64,000 bases of DNA from positions 1-64,000 of the forward strand of contig CACEEO010000002.1 in NCBI GenBank assembly GCA_902558585.1, given 5' to 3'. The DNA is from an uncultured Pelagibacteraceae bacterium (GTDB lineage Bacteria; Pseudomonadota; Alphaproteobacteria; Pelagibacterales; Pelagibacteraceae). Under the pieces are notes generated by a model. It did no database searches and was not told the DNA's origin. It saw only the letters and a list, made by a program, of their open reading frames with translations. Made by a program: the position numbers and the translations under genes. Positions 1 to 12,252 of the stretch are shown here, in pieces; the stretch's first letter is position 1; every line of letters begins with the position of its first letter.

Positions 1-2534
<2,534 letters not shown>

Positions 2535-2556
2535 AACTAAAATTTTTAGAAAATCT

Positions 2557-2584
2557 ATAATACAATCTATGAGAGAGATTGCAA
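2557..2584 (-). promoter_or_regulatory. Candidate promoter of leuA-mreB
   Basis: On the minus strand a -35 box TTGCAA (2579-2584) and a -10 box TATTAT (2557-2562) are 16 bases apart, in the only gap upstream of leuA. The -10 box ends 22 bases before the leuA ATG, giving a leader of roughly 15 bases. I see no leader peptide or attenuator here. The call is by eye, in an AT-rich context where -10-like hexamers are common. Confidence 0.5.
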
Positions 2585-2636
2585 AATAATTAGTTAAATA
2601 ATCACTTTTAATCGACCAATTTAGGCTTATGAAAAA

Positions 2637-4319
2637 TTAATTATAAATAGACTCGATTTTGGGCATTAACCGTAAAAGTTCTCTTGTGTATTCATGGCCG
2701 GGTTTTAAAAATAAATCCTCAGTGTTTGAAACCTCACACAATTTGCCATCTTTTAAGACTCCAATTCTATCACACATTTGTCTAACAACTGGTAGGTCAT
2801 GACTAATAAACAAAATTGTTAAATTTAACTGTTCTTGAAGATCTTTAAGTAAATTTAATATTTGGGCTTGGATACTTACATCCAAAGCAGAAGTAGGTTC
2901 ATCACAAACTAAAAGTCTTGGTTGTGTGGCAAGTGCTCTTGCTATTGATATTCTCTGTCTCTGTCCTCCTGAAAATTCATGCGGATATCGATCTGCAGAT
3001 TTTTGAGTTAATTCTACAGACTCTAGCAAATCATAAATATAATTATTTAAATCTAAAGTAGATATAGATGGATTGTGAAGTGTAATTGGTTCTGCAATTA
3101 TATCTTTTACTTTTAACCTTCCATTTAGTGAAGAATAAGGATCTTGAAATATCATTTGAATTTGTTTTCTAAATTTCATTAATTCAGATCTTTGTTTAAT
3201 TTTTGTTATGCAAACGTTATCAAAGAAAATATCGCCAGATGTAGGTTTAAATAAATTTACAATCATTTTAGCAATTGTAGATTTTCCACTCCCACTTTCT
3301 CCAACTAAACCAAAAGACTCTCCCTCTTTTATTTCAAATGAAACATCATTAACAGCCATTACAGAATTTTTAGAATTTTCAGAAAAAAAATTGTCATCAA
3401 AACTTTTATTTAAATTTTCAATCTGAACTAAATCTTGATTTATAATTACTTTCTTTGACCATCTATTTAATATTTTGATATTATTTTCTTTTTTATTATT
3501 GTTTTCTTTTTCCACAATCACAAATCTTGAAATTTTTTTGTTAGTTGGTGGAACTGAGCTTACTAAACTTTTAGTATAATTTTCTTGTGGATTAGTTAAT
3601 ATTTTTTTTGTTTCACCGATTTCAATCAAATTACCACTTTTCATAACTGCTACACGATCTGCTGTCTCAGCTATAACTCCCATGTCATGAGTAATTAAGA
3701 TAACAGCAAGATTTCTTTCTTTCGTTAATTTTTTAATAAGATCTAAAATCTGAGATTGAATTGATACATCTAATGCTGTTGTTGGCTCATCTGCAATTAA
3801 CAATTCAGGCTCACAACATAGAGCTAGAGAAATTACTACTCGCTGTCTCATTCCGCCTGAAAATTGGTGAGGATAATTATCAAATCTTACCTCTGCATCT
3901 TTTATACCAACCTCTTTTAATAAATTTATAGATTTATTTTTTGCTTCTTCTTTGCTTAATTTAAGATGAGTTTGAATTGTTTCAATTAACTGTTCACCCA
4001 CTGTAAGAATTGGGTTAAGCGAAGTTTGAGGATCTTGAAATATTAATCCAATTTTATTTCCCCTATATTTAACAATACTTTCAGAATTTTCATGAATATT
4101 AAGATCACCTAAAATAACTGAGCCACTAGAAACCTTACCTGGTTCATCAATTAAATTTATTATAGCATTTCCTACAGTACTTTTTCCTGATCCAGATTCT
4201 CCAACTAATCCTAAAATTTCTCCTTTGTTAACCTCAATATTTACGTTCTTAGCAGCGTAAACTGTTTCTTTTCTCATTTGATAATCAACACTAAGATTAT
4301 TTATTTTTAAAAATGTCAT
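2637..4319 (-). CDS. Fused double ATPase of a peptide/opine-type ABC importer (DppD-DppF fusion)
   Basis: Energises an oligopeptide/opine-family importer from the cytoplasmic face. About 560 residues hold two complete nucleotide-binding domains in one chain. Each has its own Walker A (GESGSGKST twice), an LSGGQ-type signature (FSGGMRQR in the first, FSGGQRQR in the second), a Walker B with DEPT, and a switch histidine. They are joined by a lysine/asparagine-rich linker. An upstream in-frame ATG would lengthen the protein by 35 residues through the permease gene. I chose the ATG at 4319 because the ABC domain ([13 protein letters not shown]) begins there and it forms an ATGA overlap with the permease stop. 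Substrate unknown. Confidence 0.93.
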   Translation of the reverse strand: MTFLKINNLSVDYQMRKETVYAAKNVNIEVNKGEILGLVGESGSGKSTVGNAIINLIDEPGKVSSGSVILGDLNIHENSESIVKYRGNKIGLIFQDPQTSLNPILTVGEQLIETIQTHLKLSKEEAKNKSINLLKEVGIKDAEVRFDNYPHQFSGGMRQRVVISLALCCEPELLIADEPTTALDVSIQSQILDLIKKLTKERNLAVILITHDMGVIAETADRVAVMKSGNLIEIGETKKILTNPQENYTKSLVSSVPPTNKKISRFVIVEKENNNKKENNIKILNRWSKKVIINQDLVQIENLNKSFDDNFFSENSKNSVMAVNDVSFEIKEGESFGLVGESGSGKSTIAKMIVNLFKPTSGDIFFDNVCITKIKQRSELMKFRKQIQMIFQDPYSSLNGRLKVKDIIAEPITLHNPSISTLDLNNYIYDLLESVELTQKSADRYPHEFSGGQRQRISIARALATQPRLLVCDEPTSALDVSIQAQILNLLKDLQEQLNLTILFISHDLPVVRQMCDRIGVLKDGKLCEVSNTEDLFLKPGHEYTRELLRLMPKIESIYN

Positions 4320-5254
4320 TTTTTTAATTTTGGATTTAAAGTATCTCTCATCCAATCTCCTAATAAATTTATTGAAAATGCTAAAATAACTAAGAAAATT
4401 GCTGGAAAAAAAGTTATCCACCATTCTCCTGAAAATAAAAAATCATTACCAAGTCTTATTAATGTCCCTAAAGAAGGTGTGGTAGGAGGCACACCAACTC
4501 CTAAAAAACTTAAAGTAGACTCAGCTAAAATAGCAAGAGCTAAACCAATAGTTCCAATTACTAATACCGGTCTTAAAATATTTGGTAAAATATGTTTAAA
4601 CATAATTATTATATTTGAAACTCCAATTATTGTTGATGCTGAAACATAGTCTTTATTTTTTTCTACTAAAGTTGCAGCTCTAGAAACTCTTGCAAATTGT
4701 GGCCACTCTGAAATTCCAATAGCAAATATTAAAACATAAATTGCCATTTCATCATGCATTTCTCTCGTTATTAATCCTCTTGCTATTCCATCGACCAACA
4801 ATGCCATCAAAATACTTGGTACTGTTAACTGAACATCCGTTAACCTCATTACTATCATTTCATATTTTCCCCCAAAAAATCCAGCAGTTAATCCTAATCC
4901 AACTCCAAGGATTAAACTAAAAATTATCGCAGAAAAACCTACAATTAAAGAAATCCTACATCCATACAAAATTGTCGATAGCATATCTCTTCCTTGCCCA
5001 TCAGTGCCTAAAATAAATTTAGCAAGACCATCTTCTGTCCATGATGGTGGTGTGAATGCATCCATAAGTGAAAGGGAGGATGGATCAAAAGGATTATAAG
5101 GCGTTATAAGCTCAACAAAGAAAGAACAGAAAAAAATTATAAATAAAATAGTAGATGATACAATCGCAGTAGGAGATTTAATAAAGCTATGATAAATATC
5201 ACTATCTTTTATTCTTTCCCAAGTACTTAAAGATTTGTTATCCACTTGCAGCAT
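4316..5254 (-). CDS. Peptide/opine-type ABC importer permease, DppC-like
   Basis: Second membrane subunit of the importer, in the BPD_transp_1 family. The 312-residue protein has an N-terminal cytoplasmic segment, a first membrane span near residues 32-52, a loop with FILGTDGQGRDMLS that is typical of DppC/OppC, and four or five further spans. The coupling EAA region reads ASTIIGVSN near residue 206 and the tail ends in [15 protein letters not shown], also classic for this family. It overlaps the DppB-like gene by 17 bases and the ATPase by an ATGA junction, so the three are translationally linked. Substrate cannot be told from sequence. Confidence 0.93.
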   Translation of the reverse strand: MLQVDNKSLSTWERIKDSDIYHSFIKSPTAIVSSTILFIIFFCSFFVELITPYNPFDPSSLSLMDAFTPPSWTEDGLAKFILGTDGQGRDMLSTILYGCRISLIVGFSAIIFSLILGVGLGLTAGFFGGKYEMIVMRLTDVQLTVPSILMALLVDGIARGLITREMHDEMAIYVLIFAIGISEWPQFARVSRAATLVEKNKDYVSASTIIGVSNIIIMFKHILPNILRPVLVIGTIGLALAILAESTLSFLGVGVPPTTPSLGTLIRLGNDFLFSGEWWITFFPAIFLVILAFSINLLGDWMRDTLNPKLKK

Positions 5255-6221
5255 CTCCTTTAACTCTTATTCTTGGATCAATTAAATAATAAAGAATATC
5301 AACTATAAAATTAATCATGACGAAAACAAAAGCTATAAAAACTAAATAAGCTGACATGATTGGTATATCGACGAATTGTACAGCTTGAATAAATAAGAAA
5401 CCCATACCAGGCCATTGAAAAACAGTTTCAGTAATAATTGAAAACGCAATTAAAGTTCCAATATTTATTCCTGCTATAGTTATTACAGGTATCAATCCAT
5501 TTTTTAAAGCATGTTTATATTTAATACTATTTTCACTAATTCCACGAGCACGCGCAAATTTAATATAATCTGTTTGTAATATTTCCATCATCTCTGCTCG
5601 CACAAGTCTGATGATATAAGTCATTTGGAAAAGGCTTAACGTTACTGAAGGAAGTATGATTGCTTTAAGTCCTGAAACTGTTAAAAAACCTGTAGTCCAA
5701 AAACCTAAATCAACAACTTCTCCTCTTCCAAAAGAGGGTAAAATTCCTAATATTACCGCAAACAGATATATAAATAATATACCAATTACAAATGTAGGGA
5801 GTGAAACCCCCAACAAAGAGATGGCTAAAACAAAATCACTTAAAAAACCTTTTCGATTTATACCTGTATAAACTCCCAATAATGTACCAGTTACAAGCGC
5901 AATTAGTGCTGAAATAACCACAAGTTCAATAGTTGCAGGCAATCTTTCAACTATTAATTCTGAAACAGGTCTTCTTAATTGATATGAAATTCCAAACTCA
6001 CCTTTAGAAGCATTAACTATAAATCGTGAAAATTGAACATGAATTGGATCCATTAAACCCAGTGTTTCTCGCAATTCTGCTCTTTCCTCATCAGAAGTTT
6101 CTTCTCCAACCATGTTATTAATTGGATCTCCAACAAAATTAAATAAAGAGAAAGACACAAAGGCGACAACCAACATCACCAAAGCAGATTGAAACAGCCT
6201 TTTAAAAAAATATTTTATCAA
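5238..6221 (-). CDS. Peptide/opine-type ABC importer permease, DppB-like
   Basis: First membrane subunit of the importer. The 327 residues begin MIKYFFKRLFQSALVMLVVA, the usual DppB first span, followed by the large periplasmic loop with PIHVQFSRFI and GEFGISYQLRRPVSELI. Five more spans follow, with an EAA-type coupling loop (FARARGISENSIKYKHALKN) and a C-terminal YYLIDPRIRVKGD that is diagnostic for this family. It lies downstream of the binding-protein gene, separated by 61 bases that contain a strong hairpin. The last 17 bases overlap the DppC-like gene. Confidence 0.93.
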   Translation of the reverse strand: MIKYFFKRLFQSALVMLVVAFVSFSLFNFVGDPINNMVGEETSDEERAELRETLGLMDPIHVQFSRFIVNASKGEFGISYQLRRPVSELIVERLPATIELVVISALIALVTGTLLGVYTGINRKGFLSDFVLAISLLGVSLPTFVIGILFIYLFAVILGILPSFGRGEVVDLGFWTTGFLTVSGLKAIILPSVTLSLFQMTYIIRLVRAEMMEILQTDYIKFARARGISENSIKYKHALKNGLIPVITIAGINIGTLIAFSIITETVFQWPGMGFLFIQAVQFVDIPIMSAYLVFIAFVFVMINFIVDILYYLIDPRIRVKGDAASG

Positions 6222-6240
6222 TTTGTGAAGGTTTAAACTT

Positions 6241-6270
6241 ACAAGCCCTTTAAATTTTTAAAGGGCTTGT
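6241..6270 (-). terminator. Strong stem-loop between binding-protein and permease genes
   Basis: A 14-base perfect inverted repeat (ACAAGCCCTTTAAA, 6241-6254, against 6257-6270) lies just after the binding-protein stop codon. On the transcribed minus strand no U-tract follows (the next bases are AAGTTTAAACC), so it is more likely a 3' stabilising or partially terminating hairpin than a full intrinsic terminator. Such stem-loops commonly let the binding protein be made in excess over its membrane subunits. The structure is seen directly; the role is inferred. Confidence 0.6.
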
Positions 6271-6282
6271 AATAATTTTTAA

Positions 6283-7845
6283 TTAGTTAAAACTAGCAGT
6301 TCTGAATAACGGTTCGTTATTCGGTCTGATAGGAACATTAACATTGCTTTTAGATGCCCAAGAAATTACTTGGTGATGTAAAGGAAGATAAGAAATATCA
6401 TCTTTTACTATTTTCCAAGCTTTTGCAATTGCAGCATTTCTCTTATCTAAATCAACTTCACCTTCCATAACTCTAATTGCAGCATCAACATCTGCATTAC
6501 TAAAGTTAACTTTGTTCCAGCTAGCACCAGACTCATATAAGTAATGGAAAACATAGTGACTATCTAAAGTTGGAACACCCCATCCTAGCATATAGAAATC
6601 ACCTTGATCATCTTTAAGCTCTTTGAAGTGTTTACTTTTAGTTTGAGCAAATAAGTTTACGTTAACTCCAATTTTACCCAACATTCCAACAACAGCCGTA
6701 CATATTGCCTCATCGTTTACATATCTGTCATTAGGACATCTAAGTTCAACGTCAAAACCATTAGGATAACCCGCATCAGCTAAAAGTTTTTTTGCAGCAT
6801 TAACATCGTAAGGTAATCTTTTATCAAGATCAGCTGTATATCCATTTACACCTGGGAAAGTTATAATTCCTGCTGGTTCACTTAAACCTCTCATAACTTT
6901 TTTCTTAATCGCTTCTATATCGATTGCTTGATAAAGAGCTTGTCTTACTTCTTTTTTCTTGAATGGATTATCACCTGTATTTCCAGTTCTTAATTTGTCA
7001 GCTGCTTGATCCATACCTAAGAAAATTGTTCTCATTTGAGCTGTACTTTCAACTTTATGACCTGAAGAAGATCCAATTCTTTTTAAATCTTGAACTGGAG
7101 CATCAGTAACTATATCAATTTCACCTGATAATAATGCTGCAACTCTTGTAGCTGCATTTTTTATAGGCATTAATTCAATTTGAGTTACTTTTTTGTCCTT
7201 CATCTCACCCCACCAATGTTTATTTCTTTTAAACACTGTTTTAGTATTTGGTTCTCTTAAAGTTATTTTAAAAGGACCAGTTCCCATGGCATTAGTAGCA
7301 GAGAAAGTTTCTTGTCCTGCATCCCAATTTTGTGGAGACATTGCAAAGTTTTTCTCTGACCAAGCTTTAGACATTATAAAAATGTTAGACAATTGGTTTA
7401 AAAGAATAGGGTTAGGTTTACTTGTAGTTATTTTAACAGAGTAATCTCCAACCGCTTCAACATTAGCAACAGTGCTTATATATTCTTTAAAGTCAGATGT
7501 TCTTTGCTTAGCTCTTAATATACTAAAAACAACATCTGCAGATGTCATTCCAGAACCATCAGAAAACTTAGCATCTTCTCTTAAAGTAAAAATCCAAGTA
7601 TTTGGATCAGTAGCTTTCCATTTTGTTGCTAAAGCAGGTCCTATTTTCATGTCCAAACCTCTTTGAACTAGAGCTTCGTAAACTTGTCTAGATACTTGTG
7701 TCGTTGGACCCTCATTTTGTGCATGTGGATCTAGTGTTAAACTGTCTCCTTGCATAGACCATTTAATAGTTTTTGCCCATGCTGAAGAAAATCCGAATAC
7801 TAGAACTAATGACAATAGTATTCTTACTATATTTTTAGTCTTCAT
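6283..7845 (-). CDS. Periplasmic substrate-binding protein, DppA/OppA family (SBP_bac_5)
   Basis: Captures the substrate in the periplasm for the adjacent importer. The 520 residues start with a signal peptide (positive n-region MKTKNIVR, hydrophobic LLSLVLVFG, probable cleavage after SSAWA). The mature part shows the family hallmarks WSMQGDSLTLDPHAQNEG, a VSRQVYEALVQRG segment, WTFTLR-like WIFTLREDAKFSDG, and MGTGPFKI. A good Shine-Dalgarno (GAGGGG) precedes the ATG. It is the first gene of the importer operon, 82 bases from ilvC, with a TATAAT at 7898-7903 as a possible -10. The bound compound could be a dipeptide, opine or similar; family membership alone does not decide. Confidence 0.93.
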   Translation of the reverse strand: MKTKNIVRILLSLVLVFGFSSAWAKTIKWSMQGDSLTLDPHAQNEGPTTQVSRQVYEALVQRGLDMKIGPALATKWKATDPNTWIFTLREDAKFSDGSGMTSADVVFSILRAKQRTSDFKEYISTVANVEAVGDYSVKITTSKPNPILLNQLSNIFIMSKAWSEKNFAMSPQNWDAGQETFSATNAMGTGPFKITLREPNTKTVFKRNKHWWGEMKDKKVTQIELMPIKNAATRVAALLSGEIDIVTDAPVQDLKRIGSSSGHKVESTAQMRTIFLGMDQAADKLRTGNTGDNPFKKKEVRQALYQAIDIEAIKKKVMRGLSEPAGIITFPGVNGYTADLDKRLPYDVNAAKKLLADAGYPNGFDVELRCPNDRYVNDEAICTAVVGMLGKIGVNVNLFAQTKSKHFKELKDDQGDFYMLGWGVPTLDSHYVFHYLYESGASWNKVNFSNADVDAAIRVMEGEVDLDKRNAAIAKAWKIVKDDISYLPLHHQVISWASKSNVNVPIRPNNEPLFRTASFN

Positions 7846-7927
7846 TATTCCCCTCGTTTTTTAAATTTATTTAAAAAAGTATAGGTGAAATAATTGAATT
7901 ATAGTAGCAATAATTTACTGATAAAAT

Positions 7928-8968
<1,041 letters not shown>

Positions 8969-9517
8969 TTAATTAAATATTTTAGCACCTCTGGTCATAG
9001 CTACTGCCCCTGTTCTCGAAGTACTTATAAGTCCCAAAGGCTTTAATTTTTTATTCATTACATCAATTTCTCTTCTTAGAGCAGTTATTTGAATTACTGC
9101 TGAAGATTTTGTTTTATCTAATATTATGGGATTAAATTTTTTACAAGCATTTAAGCATTTTTCAATTTTATTTCTTTTGCCTACTACTTTAAATAAAGCC
9201 ATTTCCTTAAATATTACGTCTTTGTCTTCTCTTTTAAACTCAGCAACTTTATGAACCGGCACTAATTTAGTTAATTGAAGTCTTATTTGGTCAATTACTT
9301 GAGGTGTTCCGGTAGTAACAATTGTTATTCTTGAAATATTTTTAACCGCATCAACTTCTGCAACCGCCAATGATTCAATATTGTATCCTCGCCCAGAAAA
9401 TAAACCTACTACCCTTGCCAAAACTCCAGCCTCATTATCTACCCAAACAACAAATATATATGTGTCTGATTTTTGTTTCTTTGTAGGAACGCTATAAGCT
9501 GATTTTGATTTCGGCAT
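8969..9517 (-). CDS. ilvH: Acetolactate synthase regulatory subunit
   Basis: Small subunit that activates acetolactate synthase and confers valine feedback. The 182 residues hold an ACT domain at about 20-95 (TYIFVVWVDNEAGVLARVVGLFSGRGYNIESLAV) and a C-terminal ALS_ss_C domain. A short N-terminal extension (about 20 residues, polar) precedes the ACT domain. It is 5 bases from the ilvI stop and followed by ilvC, so the large subunit, small subunit and reductoisomerase are co-transcribed. The family call is secure. Confidence 0.96.
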   Translation of the reverse strand: MPKSKSAYSVPTKKQKSDTYIFVVWVDNEAGVLARVVGLFSGRGYNIESLAVAEVDAVKNISRITIVTTGTPQVIDQIRLQLTKLVPVHKVAEFKREDKDVIFKEMALFKVVGKRNKIEKCLNACKKFNPIILDKTKSSAVIQITALRREIDVMNKKLKPLGLISTSRTGAVAMTRGAKIFN

Positions 9518-9522
9518 TATGA

Positions 9523-11289
9523 TTATACTAAGGCTTTGCCTTTTCCTTTAATTTTATTTTCCTCTTGATCTTTTGGACCCAAGATCATTTGGTTATGAGG
9601 TTTTCCAGATGGTATCATTGGAAAGCAATTCTCGTTAGGATCCACATGACAATCAAATATAACTGGTCCATCATAATCAATCATTTCTTGAATTTTATGA
9701 TCAAGATCAGCTGGACTTTCTGCTTTAATTCCTTTGCATCCATAAGCTTCTGCCATTTTCATAAAATCAGGTAATGCTTCAGAATAACTTTCAGAATAAT
9801 TTTTTTCGTGCAGTAATTCTTGCCATTGTCTTACCATTCCCATGTACTGATTATTTAAAATAAATATTTTTATAGGAAGATTGTATTGAACTGCAGTAGA
9901 CATTTCTTGCATAGTCATTAAAACTGAAGCTTCTCCAGCAATATCAATTACTAATTTTTCAGGATGAGCAATTTGAACACCAACTGCTGCTGGTAATCCA
10001 TACCCCATGGTTCCTAAACCGCCAGATGTCATCCATCTATTTGGTTTATTAAATTTATAATGCTGAGCAGCCCACATTTGATGTTGTCCAACCTCGGTAG
10101 TAACATAAGTATCTTTATCTTTAGTTAATTCATAAAGTCTTTGAACAGCGTGTTGAGGTTTTATGCTTTCATTGCTGTTTACAAAATTAAGAGAGTCTTT
10201 TTCCCTCCATTTTTCAATTTGTTCCCACCACTTAGCTATATTTGATTTATTTGACTTGCTATGACCATTTTTTCTTTTAGCAATTGTTTTATTAATTTTA
10301 CTGATTACACTCGTAACGTCTCCAACTATTGCAAGATCTACTTTGATAATTTTGTTGATTGATGATGGATCTATATCTATATGAACCTTTTTTGAATTTG
10401 GTGAAAACTCATCAATTTTTCCAGTAATACGATCGTCAAATCTTGCGCCAATGTTAATTAATAAATCACAATCATGCATAGCATTATTTGCTTCAAACGT
10501 ACCATGCATACCTAGCATTCCTAAAAATTGATTATCATCCCCAGGATAAGCACCTAATCCTTGAAGTGTTGAAGTTATAGGAAAACCAGTTAGCTCAACA
10601 AATTCCCTTAAAGCCTGACTTGCTTTTGGCCCTGAGTTAATTACTCCTCCACCACTATAAATTATTGGTTTTTTAGCTTTGCTTAATAATTTTACTAATT
10701 CATCAATTTGATCTTGAGAAAATTTATTATGAGATTTTCCATTTAATTTTTTTTCTTTATTTGGTTTTTTATATTTTGCTTTTGCAAACTGAATATCTTT
10801 TGGAATATCAATTAAAACCGGTCCAGGTCTTCCTGTCGTTGCAACTCTAAAAGCTTCATGCATAACTTTTGAAAGATCATTTATATCTTTAACTAACCAA
10901 TTATGTTTCGTACAAGGTCTTGTAATTCCTGTAGTGTCACATTCTTGAAAAGCATCTGTTCCAATTAAATGTGTTGGAACTTGACCAGAAATACAAACCA
11001 AAGGAACTGAGTCCATATACGCATCGGTTAATGCTGTAACAACATTGGTTGCACCAGGACCTGATGTAACTAAAACTACACCTGGTTTTCCTGATGATCT
11101 TGCATAACCTTCTGCCGCGTGACCAGCGCCTTGTTCGTGTCTAACCAAAATATGTTTTATAGAAGGATGGTTTTTTAATTCATCATAAATTGGTAACACT
11201 GCGCCACCTGGATAGCCAAAGATATGTTCTACCTTTTGGTCCTCAAGACATTTGAATACAATTTCTGCTCCAGTTAATAATTTTGGCAT
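9523..11289 (-). CDS. ilvI: Acetolactate synthase catalytic subunit
   Basis: Thiamine-diphosphate enzyme that condenses pyruvate (with pyruvate or 2-oxobutyrate) to acetohydroxyacids. The 588 residues show the three expected domains: an N-terminal Pyr domain with the catalytic glutamate in [20 protein letters not shown], a central FAD/DHAP-like domain, and a C-terminal PP domain ending [12 protein letters not shown]. The ThDP/Mg motif that normally starts GDG or GDA reads GEA here (E453, codon 9931-9933), a conservative but notable change in a metal ligand. The upstream promoter abuts the ATG. Heads ilvI-ilvH-ilvC. Confidence 0.96.
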   Translation of the reverse strand: MPKLLTGAEIVFKCLEDQKVEHIFGYPGGAVLPIYDELKNHPSIKHILVRHEQGAGHAAEGYARSSGKPGVVLVTSGPGATNVVTALTDAYMDSVPLVCISGQVPTHLIGTDAFQECDTTGITRPCTKHNWLVKDINDLSKVMHEAFRVATTGRPGPVLIDIPKDIQFAKAKYKKPNKEKKLNGKSHNKFSQDQIDELVKLLSKAKKPIIYSGGGVINSGPKASQALREFVELTGFPITSTLQGLGAYPGDDNQFLGMLGMHGTFEANNAMHDCDLLINIGARFDDRITGKIDEFSPNSKKVHIDIDPSSINKIIKVDLAIVGDVTSVISKINKTIAKRKNGHSKSNKSNIAKWWEQIEKWREKDSLNFVNSNESIKPQHAVQRLYELTKDKDTYVTTEVGQHQMWAAQHYKFNKPNRWMTSGGLGTMGYGLPAAVGVQIAHPEKLVIDIAGEASVLMTMQEMSTAVQYNLPIKIFILNNQYMGMVRQWQELLHEKNYSESYSEALPDFMKMAEAYGCKGIKAESPADLDHKIQEMIDYDGPVIFDCHVDPNENCFPMIPSGKPHNQMILGPKDQEENKIKGKGKALV

Positions 11290-11294
11290 TAGGC

Positions 11295-11324
11295 AATCTA
11301 GCTGAAGTTGTGCTCATTGGTCAA
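11295..11324 (-). promoter_or_regulatory. Candidate promoter of ilvIHC, abutting the start codon
   Basis: Minus-strand -35 TTGACC (11319-11324) and -10 TAGATT (11295-11300) are 18 bases apart. Only five bases separate the -10 from the ilvI ATG (11287-11289), so transcription should begin at or next to the A of the start codon and the mRNA would be leaderless. The near-consensus, GC-containing -35 makes this one of the more convincing promoters in the window. Confidence 0.5.
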
Positions 11325-11341
11325 GTTTAAGAATGAAAATT

Positions 11342-12250
11342 TTAAATTTTTTTCAAAAAATTATTTATGTCTTGTGGCTTTAGCTTAATCCAGTTCATCA
11401 TGTTGCCTCTAGCCCAAGTACTTTGTCTTTTGGCGTATTGTCTAGTTTTTATGGCTATTTTTTCTTTAGTATCATGCAAATCTTTTTGTTTTTTCAAGTA
11501 TTCTCTAATTTCATTAACTCCAATAGCTTTGTTGGCACTTTTATCTTTTCTAACCCTTAGCTTGATGAAATTTTTTACTTCTTTTAGTGCTCCATTTTCT
11601 ATCATCTCGCTTGTTCTTACATTAATCCGCTCAATTAATTCTTGTCTAGGGTAATCAATGTAAAATTTAAAAAAATCATCTTCCATGAAGTTTGATTTTG
11701 TGTTTTTAAACCATTCATGTAGAGATTTTTTTGTAAACTTTTTTACCTCATAAGCTCTGATAGATCTTTGAGTGTCTGTAGGGTTTATTTTTCCTTTTGA
11801 GGATGGATCTAATTTTAATAGTTTTTCATAAAACTTCTTTTGTCCAAGTTTTTTTTGTAAATCTCTAATTTGAGTTCTTAATTTTAATGAAATATTTGGT
11901 ATTTTAACTAAACCATCAGTTAAAGCTTTAAAGTATAAACCTGTGCCTCCAACAAGAATTGGGGTTTTTTTTCTTTTTTGAACTTCCCTAATTTTTTTAA
12001 TTACTAGCTTAAGCCAATCACCTGTTGAAAAGTTTTTTGTAACATTATGAAAACCATACAAATGATGTTTTATTTTCTGGTATTTTTTTGGATCTGGTCT
12101 AGCTGATAATATGTTAAGCTGTTTGTATACTTGCATGCTATCTGCATTAATAATTTCTCCATTAATTTTTTTAGCAAGCTTAATTGCAAAACTTGATTTT
12201 CCTGAAGCTGTAGGACCAGATATTAATATGATCTTGGATTTTAAATCCAT
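11342..12250 (-). CDS. miaA: tRNA dimethylallyltransferase
   Basis: Adds the isopentenyl group to A37 of tRNAs that read UNN codons, using DMAPP from the isoprenoid pathway (dxs, ispA are in this window). The 302 residues begin with a P-loop ISGPTASGKSS (near residues 9-19) followed by the family motifs NADSMQVYKQL, HHLYGF and VGGTGLYFKALTDGL. The ending TRQYAKRQSTWARGN is the conserved tRNA-contact region. It is 2 bases from degP's stop and probably part of hflK-hflC-DUF2065-degP-miaA; in enterobacteria miaA also sits close to hflKC. Confidence 0.95.
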   Translation of the reverse strand: MDLKSKIILISGPTASGKSSFAIKLAKKINGEIINADSMQVYKQLNILSARPDPKKYQKIKHHLYGFHNVTKNFSTGDWLKLVIKKIREVQKRKKTPILVGGTGLYFKALTDGLVKIPNISLKLRTQIRDLQKKLGQKKFYEKLLKLDPSSKGKINPTDTQRSIRAYEVKKFTKKSLHEWFKNTKSNFMEDDFFKFYIDYPRQELIERINVRTSEMIENGALKEVKNFIKLRVRKDKSANKAIGVNEIREYLKKQKDLHDTKEKIAIKTRQYAKRQSTWARGNMMNWIKLKPQDINNFLKKI

Positions 12251-12252
12251 TA

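Noticed and set aside
4320-4424. N-terminal 35-codon extension of the fused ABC ATPase
   Set aside because: It lies wholly inside the DppC-like permease gene in another frame; the ABC domain starts at 4319 with an ATGA overlap.
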